64,000 nucleotides of DNA. It comes from Paenirhodobacter hankyongi (GTDB taxonomy: Bacteria; Pseudomonadota; Alphaproteobacteria; Rhodobacterales; Rhodobacteraceae). The notes under the pieces were generated by a model. That model did no database searches. It had not been told where the DNA came from and worked only from the letters and a program-made list of their open reading frames with translations. Position 1 is the stretch's first letter. The number at the start of each line of letters is the position of its first letter. The stretch covers positions 1-64,000 of the forward strand of contig NZ_RCHI01000013.1 of NCBI RefSeq assembly GCF_003664585.1, read 5' to 3'. A program made the position numbers and the translations under genes. Positions 49,667-58,496 of this stretch are shown one piece after another.

Positions 49667-50671
49667 TCAGGCGTAGATATCGGTCCAGAGCTCGCTCAGC
49701 GCGGGCTCGGGGCTTTCCTTGGAGAATTCGGCGGCCTCGTTGACCGTCGCCTTGATCTCCTTGTCGATCGCCTTCAGGTCGTCTTCGGTGGCGTGACCGC
49801 CCGAGATCAGCAGCTCGCGCACGTGCTCGATCGCGTCGCGCTCCTCGCGGATCTTCTGCACCTCTTCGCGGGTGCGGTATTTCGCCGGGTCCGACATCGA
49901 GTGGCCGCGATAGCGATAGGTCATCATCTCGAGGATGTAGGGGCCGTTGCCGGCGCGGCAGTGCGCCACCGCCTTCTCGCCCGCCGCCTTCACCGCCAGC
50001 ACGTCCATGCCATCGACCTGCTCGCCCGGAATGCCGAAGGCCACGCCGCGGCCGTAAAGCGTCGTCGACTTGGTCGAGCGCTTGACCGAGGTGCCCATGG
50101 CATACTGGTTGTTCTCGATCACGAAGACCACCGGCAGGCTCCACAGCTCGGCCATGTTGTAGGTCTCGTAGACCTGGCCCTGGTTCGCCGCGCCATCGCC
50201 GAAATAGGCGAAGGTGACGTTGTCATTGCCCTTGTACTTGTCCGAGAAGGCCAGCCCCGCGCCGATCGGCACCTGCGCGCCGACGATGCCATGGCCGCCG
50301 TAGAAGTGCTTCTCCTTCGAGAACATGTGCATCGAGCCGCCCTTGCCGCGGCTGTAGCCGCCCTCGCGCCCGGTCAGCTCGGCCATCACGCCCTTCGGGT
50401 CCATGCCGCAGGCCAGCATGTGGCCGTGGTCGCGGTACGAGGTGACGCGCTTGTCGCCTTCTTTCGCCGCCGCCTCGAGCCCGACGACGACCGCCTCCTG
50501 GCCGATGTAGAGGTGACAGAACCCGCCGATCAGCCCCATGCCATAGAGCTGGCCCGCCTTCTCCTCGAACCGGCGGATCAGCAGCATCTCGTGATAATAT
50601 TTCAGAAGATCGTCCTTCGAGACATTGGCGCCGTCCACGGCGGCCGTCTCGGGGGTCTTGCGAGTCGCCAT
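49667..50671 (-). CDS. pdhA: Pyruvate dehydrogenase E1 alpha
   Basis: 334-residue E1-alpha subunit. The TPP-binding motif is FAYFGDGAANQGQVYETYN, and the conserved segments SYRDHGHMLACGMDPKGVMA, GKGGSMHMFS and the phosphorylation-loop-like YRYRGHSMSDPAKYRTREEV are all present. It catalyses the TPP-dependent decarboxylation of pyruvate. ATG 50671 follows GGGAGGAAGCC. The next gene, pdhB, starts 12 bp downstream. Confidence 0.95.
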   Translation of the reverse strand: MATRKTPETAAVDGANVSKDDLLKYYHEMLLIRRFEEKAGQLYGMGLIGGFCHLYIGQEAVVVGLEAAAKEGDKRVTSYRDHGHMLACGMDPKGVMAELTGREGGYSRGKGGSMHMFSKEKHFYGGHGIVGAQVPIGAGLAFSDKYKGNDNVTFAYFGDGAANQGQVYETYNMAELWSLPVVFVIENNQYAMGTSVKRSTKSTTLYGRGVAFGIPGEQVDGMDVLAVKAAGEKAVAHCRAGNGPYILEMMTYRYRGHSMSDPAKYRTREEVQKIREERDAIEHVRELLISGGHATEDDLKAIDKEIKATVNEAAEFSKESPEPALSELWTDIYA

Positions 50672-50759
50672 CCGGCTTCCTCCCCTGTTCAGAAAGTAGT
50701 TCAATGTTAAACCATTTCATACAGCAAGGCGGATGGGGATGCAATCGCACATGCGTCAA

Positions 50760-50783
50760 CCCTGCCCGCAAGCGGGTGCAGGG
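50760..50783 (-). terminator. Hairpin after the ftsB-like gene
   Basis: CCCTGC and CCGC pair with GCGG and GCAGGG around a 2-base loop with one 2-base bulge. It lies just after the ftsB-like stop on the minus strand. There is no proper U-run, so termination is uncertain. Confidence 0.4.
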
Positions 50784-50803
50784 CGGCCGTCGGGAAGGGG
50801 AAC

Positions 50804-51100
50804 TCAGCGGATGACGATTTCGTCGCGGCGCACGGTGCCCAGCACCTCGCGCGCGCGCTCGTCGAGAAGATCGAGGTCGAGATATTCGTCCGACAGTCGG
50901 CGCGTCAGGTTCGCCATCCGCTCGGCCTCGTTGCGCAGGGCGTCGCGCTCGGTGGTCAGCTGGTCGATCTCGGCATCGACCTGCACCCGGCGGAAGATGC
51001 CGTACGACCCCTGCACCGCGGCAAAGGTGAAATAGAGGCCGAGCACCACGGCAATCGAGAAGAAGATGAAGGGCCCGACGGCGGGGCGTTTGTGAAACAT
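50804..51100 (-). CDS. FtsB/DivIC-family septum formation initiator
   Basis: 98-residue single-pass membrane protein. The helix GPFIFFSIAVVLGLYFTFAA is followed by a leucine-zipper-like coiled coil (VDAEIDQLTTERDALRNEAE, RMANLTRRLSDEYLDLDLLD) and the family end-block ERAREVLGTVRRDEIVI. FtsB-type proteins bridge FtsL and FtsQ in the divisome. Location just upstream of pdhA, after eno in many alphaproteobacteria, is familiar from memory. ATG 51100 was chosen because the upstream extension lacks conservation. Confidence 0.88.
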   Translation of the reverse strand: MFHKRPAVGPFIFFSIAVVLGLYFTFAAVQGSYGIFRRVQVDAEIDQLTTERDALRNEAERMANLTRRLSDEYLDLDLLDERAREVLGTVRRDEIVIR

Positions 51101-51227
51101 GCTGCTGCCTCTGTCCCCCGGGGTGCCCCGGCGCATCCGCCTCTTGTCGGGCGATCTGTTCATCCTGCCACAGCCGCGGCGGATTGTGAATCCCCGAAAG
51201 GCAGGGAAGGCCCTGTTTTTCCTGCAC

Positions 51228-51863
51228 TCACTCGGGTTTCAGGCTGATGAAGACCCGGGTGTCGAAGCGCGCGGTGAAGGCGTGGCAGGCGCCGCCCGGG
51301 GTCAGCCTGTCGCCTTGCGCATCGCACAGGGTGGCGCGGATGCGCCCGGTGACCTGACCGCGGCTCGGCTCGGCGGCATCGCGGCTCAGCTGCTCGATTG
51401 TCAGGTCGACCGGTCCGCGGCTGCGCAGCTTCGGCCCGTCGAGCGTGGGGCCCAGCAGCCAGTCGACCGTCACCTGCCCGGTGCGGGTGCCACTTGCCGG
51501 AACGCCGGGGAAGACCGCGTTGACGAAGATCTCGTCCGAGGCGGGTTTCGGCGTGCCGCCGGGCGATCCGCCCAGCAGGAAATGCACCGCGCCGCCCGGT
51601 GTGACCGAATGATCCGCGTCGGGCTCCCAGCTCAGCTGCACCGAGGCGTCGATGGCTCCGATCGAGAAATCGTAGGTGGTGTAGGGATGGGCGGCGCCGT
51701 CCAGCGTCACCTCCATCGTGCCCATCTTCCAGGGCCAGCCCTCCGGCGGATCGGGGGTCAGCACCACCGCATCGGGAAGGAAGCCGTCCGGCGCCGCGGG
51801 CGGCTGGGGCGCACAGCCGGCGATCAGCGCGGCCAGGACAAGCGGCAGGCAGTGTCGTGTCAT
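51228..51863 (-). CDS. Predicted lipoprotein of unknown function
   Basis: 211-residue protein with a lipoprotein signal peptide (MTRHCLPLVLAALIAGC, lipobox LIAGC, Cys17). I do not recognise the remainder. It is beta-rich and has PPEGWPWKMGTMEVTLDGAA and YTTYDFSIGAIDASVQLSW. It reads like an immunoglobulin-like or lipocalin-type outer-membrane-attached domain, but no family can be named. It stands between the ftsB-like gene and fda on the same strand, after a terminator for fda. Confidence 0.75.
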   Translation of the reverse strand: MTRHCLPLVLAALIAGCAPQPPAAPDGFLPDAVVLTPDPPEGWPWKMGTMEVTLDGAAHPYTTYDFSIGAIDASVQLSWEPDADHSVTPGGAVHFLLGGSPGGTPKPASDEIFVNAVFPGVPASGTRTGQVTVDWLLGPTLDGPKLRSRGPVDLTIEQLSRDAAEPSRGQVTGRIRATLCDAQGDRLTPGGACHAFTARFDTRVFISLKPE

Positions 51864-51883
51864 CCGAGGGCTCCGAACGAAAC

Positions 51884-51903
51884 GGGCCCCCCGAAGGGAG
51901 CCC
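51884..51903 (-). terminator. Terminator-like hairpin after fda
   Basis: On the minus strand GGGCTCCC, a short loop, and GGGGGCCC pair with one G-U, followed by GTTTCGTT. It separates fda from the lipoprotein gene. Confidence 0.6.
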
Positions 51904-51947
51904 GGCCGGTGCCACGATAGCACGGATTTTCGTATCGCAAGCCGCGA

Positions 51948-52841
51948 TCAGGCGATCGAGGCCTTGTAGATGCTGTCGATCGCCGCGCCGAGCGCCGCGT
52001 CGAATTCCGCGTCCGACTGCTGCGCGCTCAGCCCCTCGGTCAGCGCACGGCTGAACGAGGCGATCATGCCGTCGTTCTGCGCCAGGATCCGGTTCGCCTC
52101 GTCGCGCGCATAGCCGCCCGACAGAGCCACGACCTTCAGCACCTTCGGGTGATCGACCAGCGGCTTGTAGAAGTTCGGGATCGTCGGCAGGCTCAGCTTC
52201 AGCATCACCGTCTTGCCGTCCTCGAGCCCCTCGAGCTGTTCGAGGATCGCCTCGAGCAGGATCGCCTCGGCATCGGCCTTGTCGGCGATCGAGATCGTCA
52301 CTTCCGGCTCGATGATCGGCATCAGACCATGCGCGATGACGGTCTTGCCCAGTTCGAACTGCTGCGCCACGACCTCACGGATGCCCTCGACATTGGCGGC
52401 CGAGATCACCGAACGTTCCTTGGTGCCGAAGATGCCGGCGGCGGCGGCGCGGTCGAGCAGCGCCTCGAGCCCCGGGATCGGCTTCAGCATCTGGCAGCCC
52501 TTGGCCTCGGCCTCGAGCCCCTTGTCGATCTTCAGGAAGGGCACGACGCCGCGCTTTTCCCACAGGAAGGTGGCGGTCGGGATGCCGTCGATCTCGCGGT
52601 CCATGGTCTGTTCGAACAGGATCGCGCCGATCACCTTCTCGCCGGTGAAGGCGGGCGACTTGATGATCCGCGAGCGCATCGCGTGGATCATGTCGTACAT
52701 CTCGGTCTCGTTCGAATAGGCGTCCTCGTTCACGCCATAGAGCTTCAGCGCCTTCGGCGTCGAGCCGCCCGACTGGTCGAGCGCGGCGATGAAACCCTGC
52801 CCCTTCTTCATCTGTTCGAGCATTTTCGCGTTCGCCATCAT
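51948..52841 (-). CDS. fda: Class I fructose-bisphosphate aldolase
   Basis: 297-residue class I aldolase of the bacterial Fda type. It starts MANAKMLEQMKKGQGFIAAL and has DQSGGSTPKALKLYGVNEDA, the Schiff-base region KTVMLKLSLPTIPNFYKPLV with its Lys, and VLKVVALSGGYARDEANRIL. It cleaves fructose-1,6-bisphosphate. ATGATG starts (52841/52838) have GGAGACC upstream. It lies downstream of pgk in the same direction, forming a glycolytic pair. Confidence 0.93.
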   Translation of the reverse strand: MMANAKMLEQMKKGQGFIAALDQSGGSTPKALKLYGVNEDAYSNETEMYDMIHAMRSRIIKSPAFTGEKVIGAILFEQTMDREIDGIPTATFLWEKRGVVPFLKIDKGLEAEAKGCQMLKPIPGLEALLDRAAAAGIFGTKERSVISAANVEGIREVVAQQFELGKTVIAHGLMPIIEPEVTISIADKADAEAILLEAILEQLEGLEDGKTVMLKLSLPTIPNFYKPLVDHPKVLKVVALSGGYARDEANRILAQNDGMIASFSRALTEGLSAQQSDAEFDAALGAAIDSIYKASIA

Positions 52842-52950
52842 GGTCTCCATGCAAGCTGGTTGCGCCGGTTCCCCGGCCTTGGTCCCCGGATAACCCCTTG
52901 TCCCCCTTCGCGCAATTCTGAGAACGCTAACAGGGGCCCAGACAGGGGAA

Positions 52951-52970
52951 GGGCGGCCCGAAGGCCGCCC
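52951..52970 (-). terminator. Hairpin after pgk
   Basis: GGGCGGCC, loop CGAA, GGCCGCCC: a perfect 8-bp stem a few bases after the pgk stop, with TTCCCC following on the minus strand. A probable terminator or processing site between pgk and fda. Confidence 0.6.
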
Positions 52971-52974
52971 CTTG

Positions 52975-54165
52975 TCATTTCATCAGTGCCGCAACACCGG
53001 GCAGTTCCTTGCCTTCCATCCATTCGAGGAAGGCCCCGCCCGCGGTCGAGATATAGCTGAAATCGGCCGCGACGCCGGCCTTGTTCAGCGCCGCGACGGT
53101 ATCGCCGCCGCCCGCAACCGAGACCAGCGCGCCGGCCTTCGTCAGTTCGGCCGCCTTCTTGGCCGCCGCATTCGTCGCGGTGTCGAAGGGCGCGATCTCG
53201 AAGGCGCCGAGCGGGCCGTTCCAGATCAGCGTCTTCGAGGCCTCGAAGACCTTGCAGATCTCCTCGACCGCCTTCGGGCCGGCATCGAGGATCATCGCAT
53301 CGGCGGGGCAGGCATCGGCCGCCACCACGTCGTTCTCGGCGCCCGCCTTGAACTCGCGCGCCACGACGACGTCTGAGGGCAGCACCACGCGGCAGCCGGC
53401 ATCGGCGGCCTTGGCGAGAATCGCCTTCGCGGTCTCGGCCATGTCATGCTCGGCCAGCGACTTGCCCACGTCGATGCCCTGCGCGACGAGGAAGGTGTTC
53501 GCCATGCCGCCGCCGATCACCAGATATTCGACCTTGCTCACCAGATTGCCGAGCAGGTCGAGCTTGGTCGAGACCTTGGCGCCGCCGACGACCGCCGTCA
53601 CCGGCCGCACCGGATTGCCAAGCGCCGCCTCGAGCGCCTTCAGCTCGGCCTCCATCAGCCGGCCCGCGGCCGAGGGCAGGATATGCGCCACGCCCTCGGT
53701 CGAGCTGTGCGCGCGGTGCGCGGCCGAGAAGGCGTCGTTCACATAGACCTCGCCAAGCGCCGCCATCGCCGCGCTGAGTTCGGGGTCGTTCTTTTCCTCG
53801 CCGGCATGGAAGCGGGTGTTCTCGAGCAGCACCACTTCGCCCGGCTGCATCGCCGCCACCGCCTTCTTCGCCGGACCGCCGATGCAGTCCTCGGCGAAGA
53901 TCACATGCACGCCAAGCGCCTTCTCGAGCGTCGGCACGAGCGGTTTCAGGCTCATCTCCGGCACGACCTGACCCTTCGGGCGGCCGAAATGGGCCAGAAG
54001 CACCGGCTTGCCGCCCTTGGCGAGGATGTCCTTCACCGTGGGCACGATCTTCTCGATCCGGGTTGCGTCGGTCACCACGCCGTTCTCGACCGGCACGTTG
54101 ATGTCGACGCGCACCAGCACGACCTTGCCCGCAAGGTCGATCTCGTCGAGGGTTTTCCAGGCCAT
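52975..54165 (-). CDS. pgk: Phosphoglycerate kinase
   Basis: 396-residue enzyme transferring phosphate from 1,3-bisphosphoglycerate to ADP. Hallmarks: [20 protein letters not shown] at the N-terminus, [32 protein letters not shown], the substrate-binding [18 protein letters not shown] and the nucleotide loop [20 protein letters not shown] 54165 was chosen because the upstream extension does not resemble PGK. It begins a unit with fda. Confidence 0.96.
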   Translation of the reverse strand: MAWKTLDEIDLAGKVVLVRVDINVPVENGVVTDATRIEKIVPTVKDILAKGGKPVLLAHFGRPKGQVVPEMSLKPLVPTLEKALGVHVIFAEDCIGGPAKKAVAAMQPGEVVLLENTRFHAGEEKNDPELSAAMAALGEVYVNDAFSAAHRAHSSTEGVAHILPSAAGRLMEAELKALEAALGNPVRPVTAVVGGAKVSTKLDLLGNLVSKVEYLVIGGGMANTFLVAQGIDVGKSLAEHDMAETAKAILAKAADAGCRVVLPSDVVVAREFKAGAENDVVAADACPADAMILDAGPKAVEEICKVFEASKTLIWNGPLGAFEIAPFDTATNAAAKKAAELTKAGALVSVAGGGDTVAALNKAGVAADFSYISTAGGAFLEWMEGKELPGVAALMK

Positions 54166-54327
54166 TTCACTCTCCTCATTGCGCGACCGGCGAAGGACCA
54201 TCCGCCGATGCTGCTCACGCAAACTTGCCCCGCCGTGACGGGGCCGTCAACGGCCTCTGGCGCTTTGCTCTTTTCTTGGGCGGGGCTCCTGCGTAAGGTC
54301 GCGCCAAACATTCGAGGAGGACCAGCG

Positions 54328-54840
54328 ATGGCCGAGATCAAAGACCCCGAAAACACCATCATCATGACGCTCAAGGATGGCGATGTCGTGATCGAGCTGA
54401 TGCCCGAGATCGCGCCGAAGCACGCCGAGCGGATGAAGCAGCTTGCCCGCGACGGCGCCTATGACAACGTGGCCTTCCACCGCGTCATCGAGGGCTTCAT
54501 GGCGCAGACCGGCGATGTCGAGAACGCCAACATGGAAAAGGACTACAACCCCCGCCGCGCCGGCACGGGTGGCTCGCAGTACCCCGACCTGCCCGCCGAA
54601 TTCTCGCGCATCCCGCATGACCGCGGCACGCTCGGCGCGGCGCGCTCGATGAACCCGAACTCGGCCAACTCGCAGTTCTTCATCAACTTCTCCGACAACC
54701 ACTTCCTGAACGGCCAGTACACCGTCTATGGCCGGGTGATCTCGGGGATGGAATTCGTCGACAAGATCATGCGTGGCGAGCCGCCGGCGAACCCCGACCG
54801 GATGATCAAGGTGAAGGTCGCCGCCGATGCTGACGCGTAA
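54328..54840 (+). CDS. ppiB: Peptidyl-prolyl cis-trans isomerase, cytoplasmic cyclophilin
   Basis: 170-residue cyclophilin without a signal peptide. The catalytic Arg is in VAFHRVIEGFMAQTGDVENA. FSRIPHDRGTLGAARSMNPN and SANSQFFINFSDNHFLNGQY form the binding pocket. It catalyses proline isomerisation during folding in the cytoplasm. The ribosome site GAGGAGG is strong. The final 14 bases overlap the next cyclophilin gene, implying coupling. Confidence 0.93.
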   Translation: MAEIKDPENTIIMTLKDGDVVIELMPEIAPKHAERMKQLARDGAYDNVAFHRVIEGFMAQTGDVENANMEKDYNPRRAGTGGSQYPDLPAEFSRIPHDRGTLGAARSMNPNSANSQFFINFSDNHFLNGQYTVYGRVISGMEFVDKIMRGEPPANPDRMIKVKVAADADA

Positions 54841-55414
54841 GCTCTTCCTGGCCGGGGCGTTCTGCCTCGGCGCCACCGTGGCGCTCGCTCAGGACGGCAC
54901 CACCGTTCCTGACGGCCCGGGCCCGAATCTGGTGCTCGAGATCGGTGGCTCGGTCAGCGGCAAGGTGGTGATCGACCTGCTGCCCGACGTTGCGCCCAAG
55001 CATGTCGAGCGGATCGTCAAGCTCGCGAACGAGCACGCCTATGACGACGTGGTCTTCCACCGGGTGATCGACGGCTTCATGGCGCAGACCGGCGACGTGC
55101 AGTTCGGCAAGCGTGGCGCGGACACCTCGATGGCGGGGATGGGCGGCTCGAAATACCCGGATCTTCCGGCGGAATTCTCGAACCGCTCCTTCAGCCGCGG
55201 CATGGTCGGCATGGCGCGCTCGGCGAACCCGGATTCGGCCAACTCGCAGTTCTTCGTGATGTTCGCCCCGGCGCCGCATCTGGATGGCCAGTACACCATC
55301 GTCGGTCATGTCGTCTCCGGCATGGAGGTGATCGACCGGCTGAAAAAGGGCAATCCGGCGCAGAACGGGCTCGTCGAGGACCCGGACTACATCGTCTCGG
55401 CGACGATCGAGTGA
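54827..55414 (+). CDS. ppiA: Peptidyl-prolyl cis-trans isomerase, exported cyclophilin
   Basis: 195-residue cyclophilin with a signal peptide (LTRKLFLAGAFCLGATVALA, cleavage before QDGTT). The catalytic Arg is in VVFHRVIDGFMAQTGDVQFG and the pocket in SANSQFFVMFAPAPHLDGQY. The two adjacent genes therefore encode cytoplasmic and periplasmic versions from a tandem duplication. It overlaps ppiB by 14 bases. An intrinsic terminator follows. Confidence 0.92.
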   Translation: MLTRKLFLAGAFCLGATVALAQDGTTVPDGPGPNLVLEIGGSVSGKVVIDLLPDVAPKHVERIVKLANEHAYDDVVFHRVIDGFMAQTGDVQFGKRGADTSMAGMGGSKYPDLPAEFSNRSFSRGMVGMARSANPDSANSQFFVMFAPAPHLDGQYTIVGHVVSGMEVIDRLKKGNPAQNGLVEDPDYIVSATIE

Positions 55415-55420
55415 GGCCGG

Positions 55421-55472
55421 GCGGGGGCGCTGCCCCCGCACCCCCGAGGTATTTGTGGCAAGATGAAAGAGA
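55421..55472 (+). repeat. GC-rich interspersed repeat, copy B
   Basis: Hairpin GCGGGGGC/GCCCCCGC (55421-55439), then ACCCCCGAGGTATTTGTG, GCAAGATGAAAGAG. It matches copy A at 33148-33202 in order and sequence, in the opposite orientation. A truncated relative is at 55518-55548. Confidence 0.75.
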
Positions 55473-55505
55473 AAGGGCGCTCCGATCGGGGCGCCCTTGG
55501 TTTTT
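55473..55505 (+). terminator. Intrinsic terminator after ppiA
   Basis: AAGGGCGC, 10-base loop, GCGCCCTT, then GG and TTTTT. It directly follows repeat copy B, which suggests the repeat is part of the 3' region of the transcript. Confidence 0.8.
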
Positions 55506-55517
55506 CCGGGTCGAGAG

Positions 55518-55548
55518 AGGCCGGGGGTCCGGGGGCGGCGCCCCCGGG
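55518..55548 (-). repeat. GC-rich repeat, truncated copy C
   Basis: On the minus strand CCGGGGGC, GCC, GCCCCCGG, then ACCCCCGG: the hairpin and following CCCCCG block of copy B without the AGGTATTT tail. It lies 6 bases after the tyrS stop and so forms an inverted pair with copy B. Confidence 0.55.
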
Positions 55549-55554
55549 CTGTCC

Positions 55555-56805
55555 TCAGCCCAGCGTGACGAGGGCGTGGCGCTTCTTGCCCGCGCTCAGC
55601 TTCACCGGCTCGGCGAGGTCGGCGGCGTGGAACATCCGCCCCGCATCGACGCAGGTCTCGTCGTTGACCTTCAGCCCGCCTTCGGAAATCAGCCGCTTGC
55701 CGTCCTTGCCGGTCTTCGCGAGCCCGGTGCGCAGCACGAGCTGGGCAAGGCTGATGCCGTCGGCAACCTCGGTGGCGCTCAGCGCCAGCGTCGGCAGGTC
55801 CTCGCCCACGCCGCCCTTCTCGAAGACCTCGCGCGCGGTGGCCTCGGCCGCGGCGGCCGCCTCGGCGCCATGGAGCAGCGTCGTCACCTCGTTCGCGAGG
55901 ATGATCTTCGCGCCGTTGATCTCGGCCCCGCCGAGGCCGCCGAGCCGCTCGCATTCCTCGACCGGCAGGTCGGTATAGAGCTTGAGGAAGCGCCCGACAT
56001 CGGCATCGGTGGTGTTGCGCCAGAACTGCCAGAACTCGTAAGGCGACAGCATCTGGTCATTCAGCCAGATCGCGCCGCCCTGCGACTTGCCCATCTTGCG
56101 CCCGTCCGAGGTGGTCAGCAGCGGCGTGGTCAGGCCGAAGATCTCGCGGTCGAGCACCCGGCGCGTCAGGTCGATGCCGTTGACGATGTTGCCCCACTGG
56201 TCCGAGCCGCCCATCTGCAGCAGACAGCCATAGCGGCGGTTCAGCTCGAGGAAGTCATAGGCCTGCAGGATCATGTAGTTGAATTCGAGGAAGCTGAGCG
56301 ACTGCTCGCGGTCGAGCCGCGACTTCACCGATTCGAACGACAGCATCCGGTTCACCGAGAAGTGCCGGCCGATGTCGCGCAGGAAATCGAGGTAGTTCAG
56401 GCTGTCGAGCCACTCGGCGTTGTTGCGCATCATCGCGCCGTTCGCCTCGTCGCGGTAATCGAGGAAGCGCGCGAAGACGCGCTGCATGCCTGCGATGTTC
56501 TCGTCGATCTTCTCGGGCGTCAGCAGCGGCCGCTCTTCCGAGCGGAAGGAGGGGTCGCCCACCTTGGTGGTGCCGCCGCCCATCAGCGTGATCGGCTTGT
56601 TGCCGGTCTTCTGGAACCAGCGCAGCAGCATGATGTTGAGCAGATGGCCCACGTGCAGCGACGCCGCGGTGGCGTCATAGCCGATATAGGCGGTGACCAT
56701 CCCCTTCGTCAGTGCCGCGTCGAGTTCCTGGATGTCGGTGCAATCCGCCAGGAAGCCGCGCTCGATGATGATGCGGAGGAAGTCCGATCGGGGATGGTAG
56801 GTCAT
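55555..56805 (-). CDS. tyrS: Tyrosyl-tRNA synthetase
   Basis: 416-residue class I synthetase that charges tRNA-Tyr. The HIGH motif appears as [10 protein letters not shown], the KMSKS loop as [10 protein letters not shown]. The tyrosine pocket shows [14 protein letters not shown], and [20 protein letters not shown] is conserved. A C-terminal S4-like RNA-binding domain ([20 protein letters not shown]) ends the protein. ATG 56805 is preceded by a short, promoter-like region shared with the divergent anmK. Confidence 0.96.
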   Translation of the reverse strand: MTYHPRSDFLRIIIERGFLADCTDIQELDAALTKGMVTAYIGYDATAASLHVGHLLNIMLLRWFQKTGNKPITLMGGGTTKVGDPSFRSEERPLLTPEKIDENIAGMQRVFARFLDYRDEANGAMMRNNAEWLDSLNYLDFLRDIGRHFSVNRMLSFESVKSRLDREQSLSFLEFNYMILQAYDFLELNRRYGCLLQMGGSDQWGNIVNGIDLTRRVLDREIFGLTTPLLTTSDGRKMGKSQGGAIWLNDQMLSPYEFWQFWRNTTDADVGRFLKLYTDLPVEECERLGGLGGAEINGAKIILANEVTTLLHGAEAAAAAEATAREVFEKGGVGEDLPTLALSATEVADGISLAQLVLRTGLAKTGKDGKRLISEGGLKVNDETCVDAGRMFHAADLAEPVKLSAGKKRHALVTLG

Positions 56806-56829
56806 CGTGCTTGTCCCTATTCTACACGT

Positions 56830-56849
56830 CCTGCCGTATATCCGGCAGG
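56830..56849. promoter_or_regulatory. Inverted repeat between tyrS and anmK
   Basis: CCTGCCG-TATATC-CGGCAGG, a perfect 7-bp inverted repeat with a 6-base spacer in the 61-bp gap between two divergent genes. It could be an operator shared by both or a leader hairpin of anmK. It precedes the anmK ribosome site by about 10 bases. Confidence 0.4.
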
Positions 56850-56866
56850 CAGCCAAAGGGGAAGCC

Positions 56867-57976
56867 ATGTTGAAGCCGGGGCCGGTCTGGGCGGCGGGAA
56901 CGATGTCGGGAACCTCGCTCGACGGGGTCGATGCGGCGATGGTGCTGACCGACGGCACACGCATTCTCGATTTCGGCCGCACCGATTATCGCCCCTATTC
57001 CGAGGCCGAGCAGGAGGTGCTGCGCGCGGCCCTTGGCCTGTGGCCGGGCGCGCCGGAGGTCGAGGCCGCGGCCGAGGTCGTCGAGACCGCCCATGCCGAG
57101 CTCTTGGCGGGCATGGTCGACGCCCGGGTGATCGGCTTTCACGGCCAGACGCTCGCGCATGACCCGCAGGGGATCGGCGGGGTGCGGCGCACGCATCAGG
57201 CGGGCTCGGGGCGGGTGCTGGCCGAGGTGCTGGGCCGGCCGGTGGTGTGGGATTTCCGCTCGACCGACGTCGAGCTGGGCGGGCAGGGCGCGCCGCTTGC
57301 GCCCTTCTTCCATTTCGCCGCGGCGCAATGGGCGGGGCTGTCGGCGCCGGTGGCCTTCCTGAACCTCGGCGGGGTCGGCAATGTCACCTGGCTCGACCCG
57401 CGCGCGGCGGGGCCCGAGGCGGCGGGCGCGATCCTCGCCTTCGACACCGGCCCGGCGAATGCGCCGATCAACGATCTGGTCCATGCCCGTCTGGGCGGAC
57501 TGCGCGACGAGGGGGGCGCGCTCGCGCTTGCGGGGACCGCCGACCCGGACCTGGTCGAGCGCTTCCTTGCCCATCCGTTCTTCCTGCGCATTCCGCCGAA
57601 GTCTCTGGATCGCAACGAATTTCCGGATCTTCTGAAATCGGTGGAAGGGCTTTCCGACGCGGATGCCGCGGCGACCCTCACCGCTGCGGCTGCGGCCTCG
57701 GTTGTTCGCGGGTTCGAGCATTTCCCCGAACCGCCGGCGGCGCTTTACGTCTCGGGGGGCGGGCGGATGAACACGGCGCTGATGGTCGAGCTGGCGCGGC
57801 GGCTGAATTGCCCCGTCGCCCCGGTCGAGGATCTCGGCCTCGATGGCGACATGCTCGAGGCGCAGGCCTTTGCCTATCTCGCGGTGCGGGTGGCGCGCGG
57901 TCTGCCGACATCGGGGCCGAGCACCACGGGCGTCGCGGCGCTGGTGGGCGGCGGCCAGTTCAGCGCGCCGAGCTGA
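56867..57976 (+). CDS. anmK: Anhydro-N-acetylmuramic acid kinase
   Basis: 369-residue kinase that opens and phosphorylates 1,6-anhydroMurNAc released by cell-wall turnover, giving MurNAc-6-phosphate. The ATP-binding start [18 protein letters not shown], the middle [32 protein letters not shown] and the [12 protein letters not shown] segment are diagnostic. ATG 56867 follows AAAGGGGAAG. It belongs to peptidoglycan recycling; no other recycling gene is adjacent. Confidence 0.94.
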   Translation: MLKPGPVWAAGTMSGTSLDGVDAAMVLTDGTRILDFGRTDYRPYSEAEQEVLRAALGLWPGAPEVEAAAEVVETAHAELLAGMVDARVIGFHGQTLAHDPQGIGGVRRTHQAGSGRVLAEVLGRPVVWDFRSTDVELGGQGAPLAPFFHFAAAQWAGLSAPVAFLNLGGVGNVTWLDPRAAGPEAAGAILAFDTGPANAPINDLVHARLGGLRDEGGALALAGTADPDLVERFLAHPFFLRIPPKSLDRNEFPDLLKSVEGLSDADAAATLTAAAAASVVRGFEHFPEPPAALYVSGGGRMNTALMVELARRLNCPVAPVEDLGLDGDMLEAQAFAYLAVRVARGLPTSGPSTTGVAALVGGGQFSAPS

Positions 57977-58141
57977 GCGCAGGCTTGACGGAGCCGGCCC
58001 GGGGCGTTACGCGGGCTGAGCCGAAAAATGTCAGGCCGGTTGGTTATCCCGGCCCCTGCAGCCCGAGGGCTGTGGGTGTTTGTCGAAGTCTCGATCCCGC
58101 GGCACCTTTTTCTCGGGCCTTGCCCACAGTCGAGACATCAC

Positions 58142-58396
58142 ATGCAAAAAACCGATCCCAAGCGCGAGAAGCGCACCATCCTGCTTGCGCAGCTGTTCAT
58201 CTCCGGGATGATGGCCTTTCTGATGACCTTCATCTTCAGCGTGCTGGCGCAGGGTCTGCCGGAAGGCTGGCCGGGGCTGTGGATGCACCATTTCGCCATG
58301 GCCTGGCCCGTGGCCTTTGTCCTGTCGCTCGGCGTCGGGCCGCTGGCCTTTCGTCTGGCCTTCGCGCTGATGCGGCGATTTTCCGATCCGGTCTGA
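58142..58396 (+). CDS. Small membrane protein, DUF2798-like
   Basis: 84-residue protein with two hydrophobic helices (FISGMMAFLMTFIFSVLAQG and MAWPVAFVLSLGVGPLAFRL) linked by a short loop. It matches the pattern of DUF2798 proteins, which are small inner-membrane proteins of unknown function. The basic N-terminus (KTDPKREKR) predicts a cytoplasmic start. It stands alone between anmK and the SGNH gene. Confidence 0.75.
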   Translation: MQKTDPKREKRTILLAQLFISGMMAFLMTFIFSVLAQGLPEGWPGLWMHHFAMAWPVAFVLSLGVGPLAFRLAFALMRRFSDPV

Positions 58397-58496
58397 TCTG
58401 GCGCGTCGTGCGACGGTGTTTTCCGGCACCGCGTTCGGCGCGCCGACCTGAGCGTCAGCGGCCGAATCCCCGTCTCGGAGCGCTGTCGTCGCGCGA

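Noticed and set aside
47777-50710. 977-codon plus-strand frame opposite the pdh genes
   Set aside because: Antisense of lipoyl/E1 coding sequence, with no own motifs.
55421-55548. Possible CRISPR-like or phage attachment repeat
   Set aside because: Only two or three hairpin copies without regular spacers or an adjacent integrase; an interspersed palindromic repeat explains it better.
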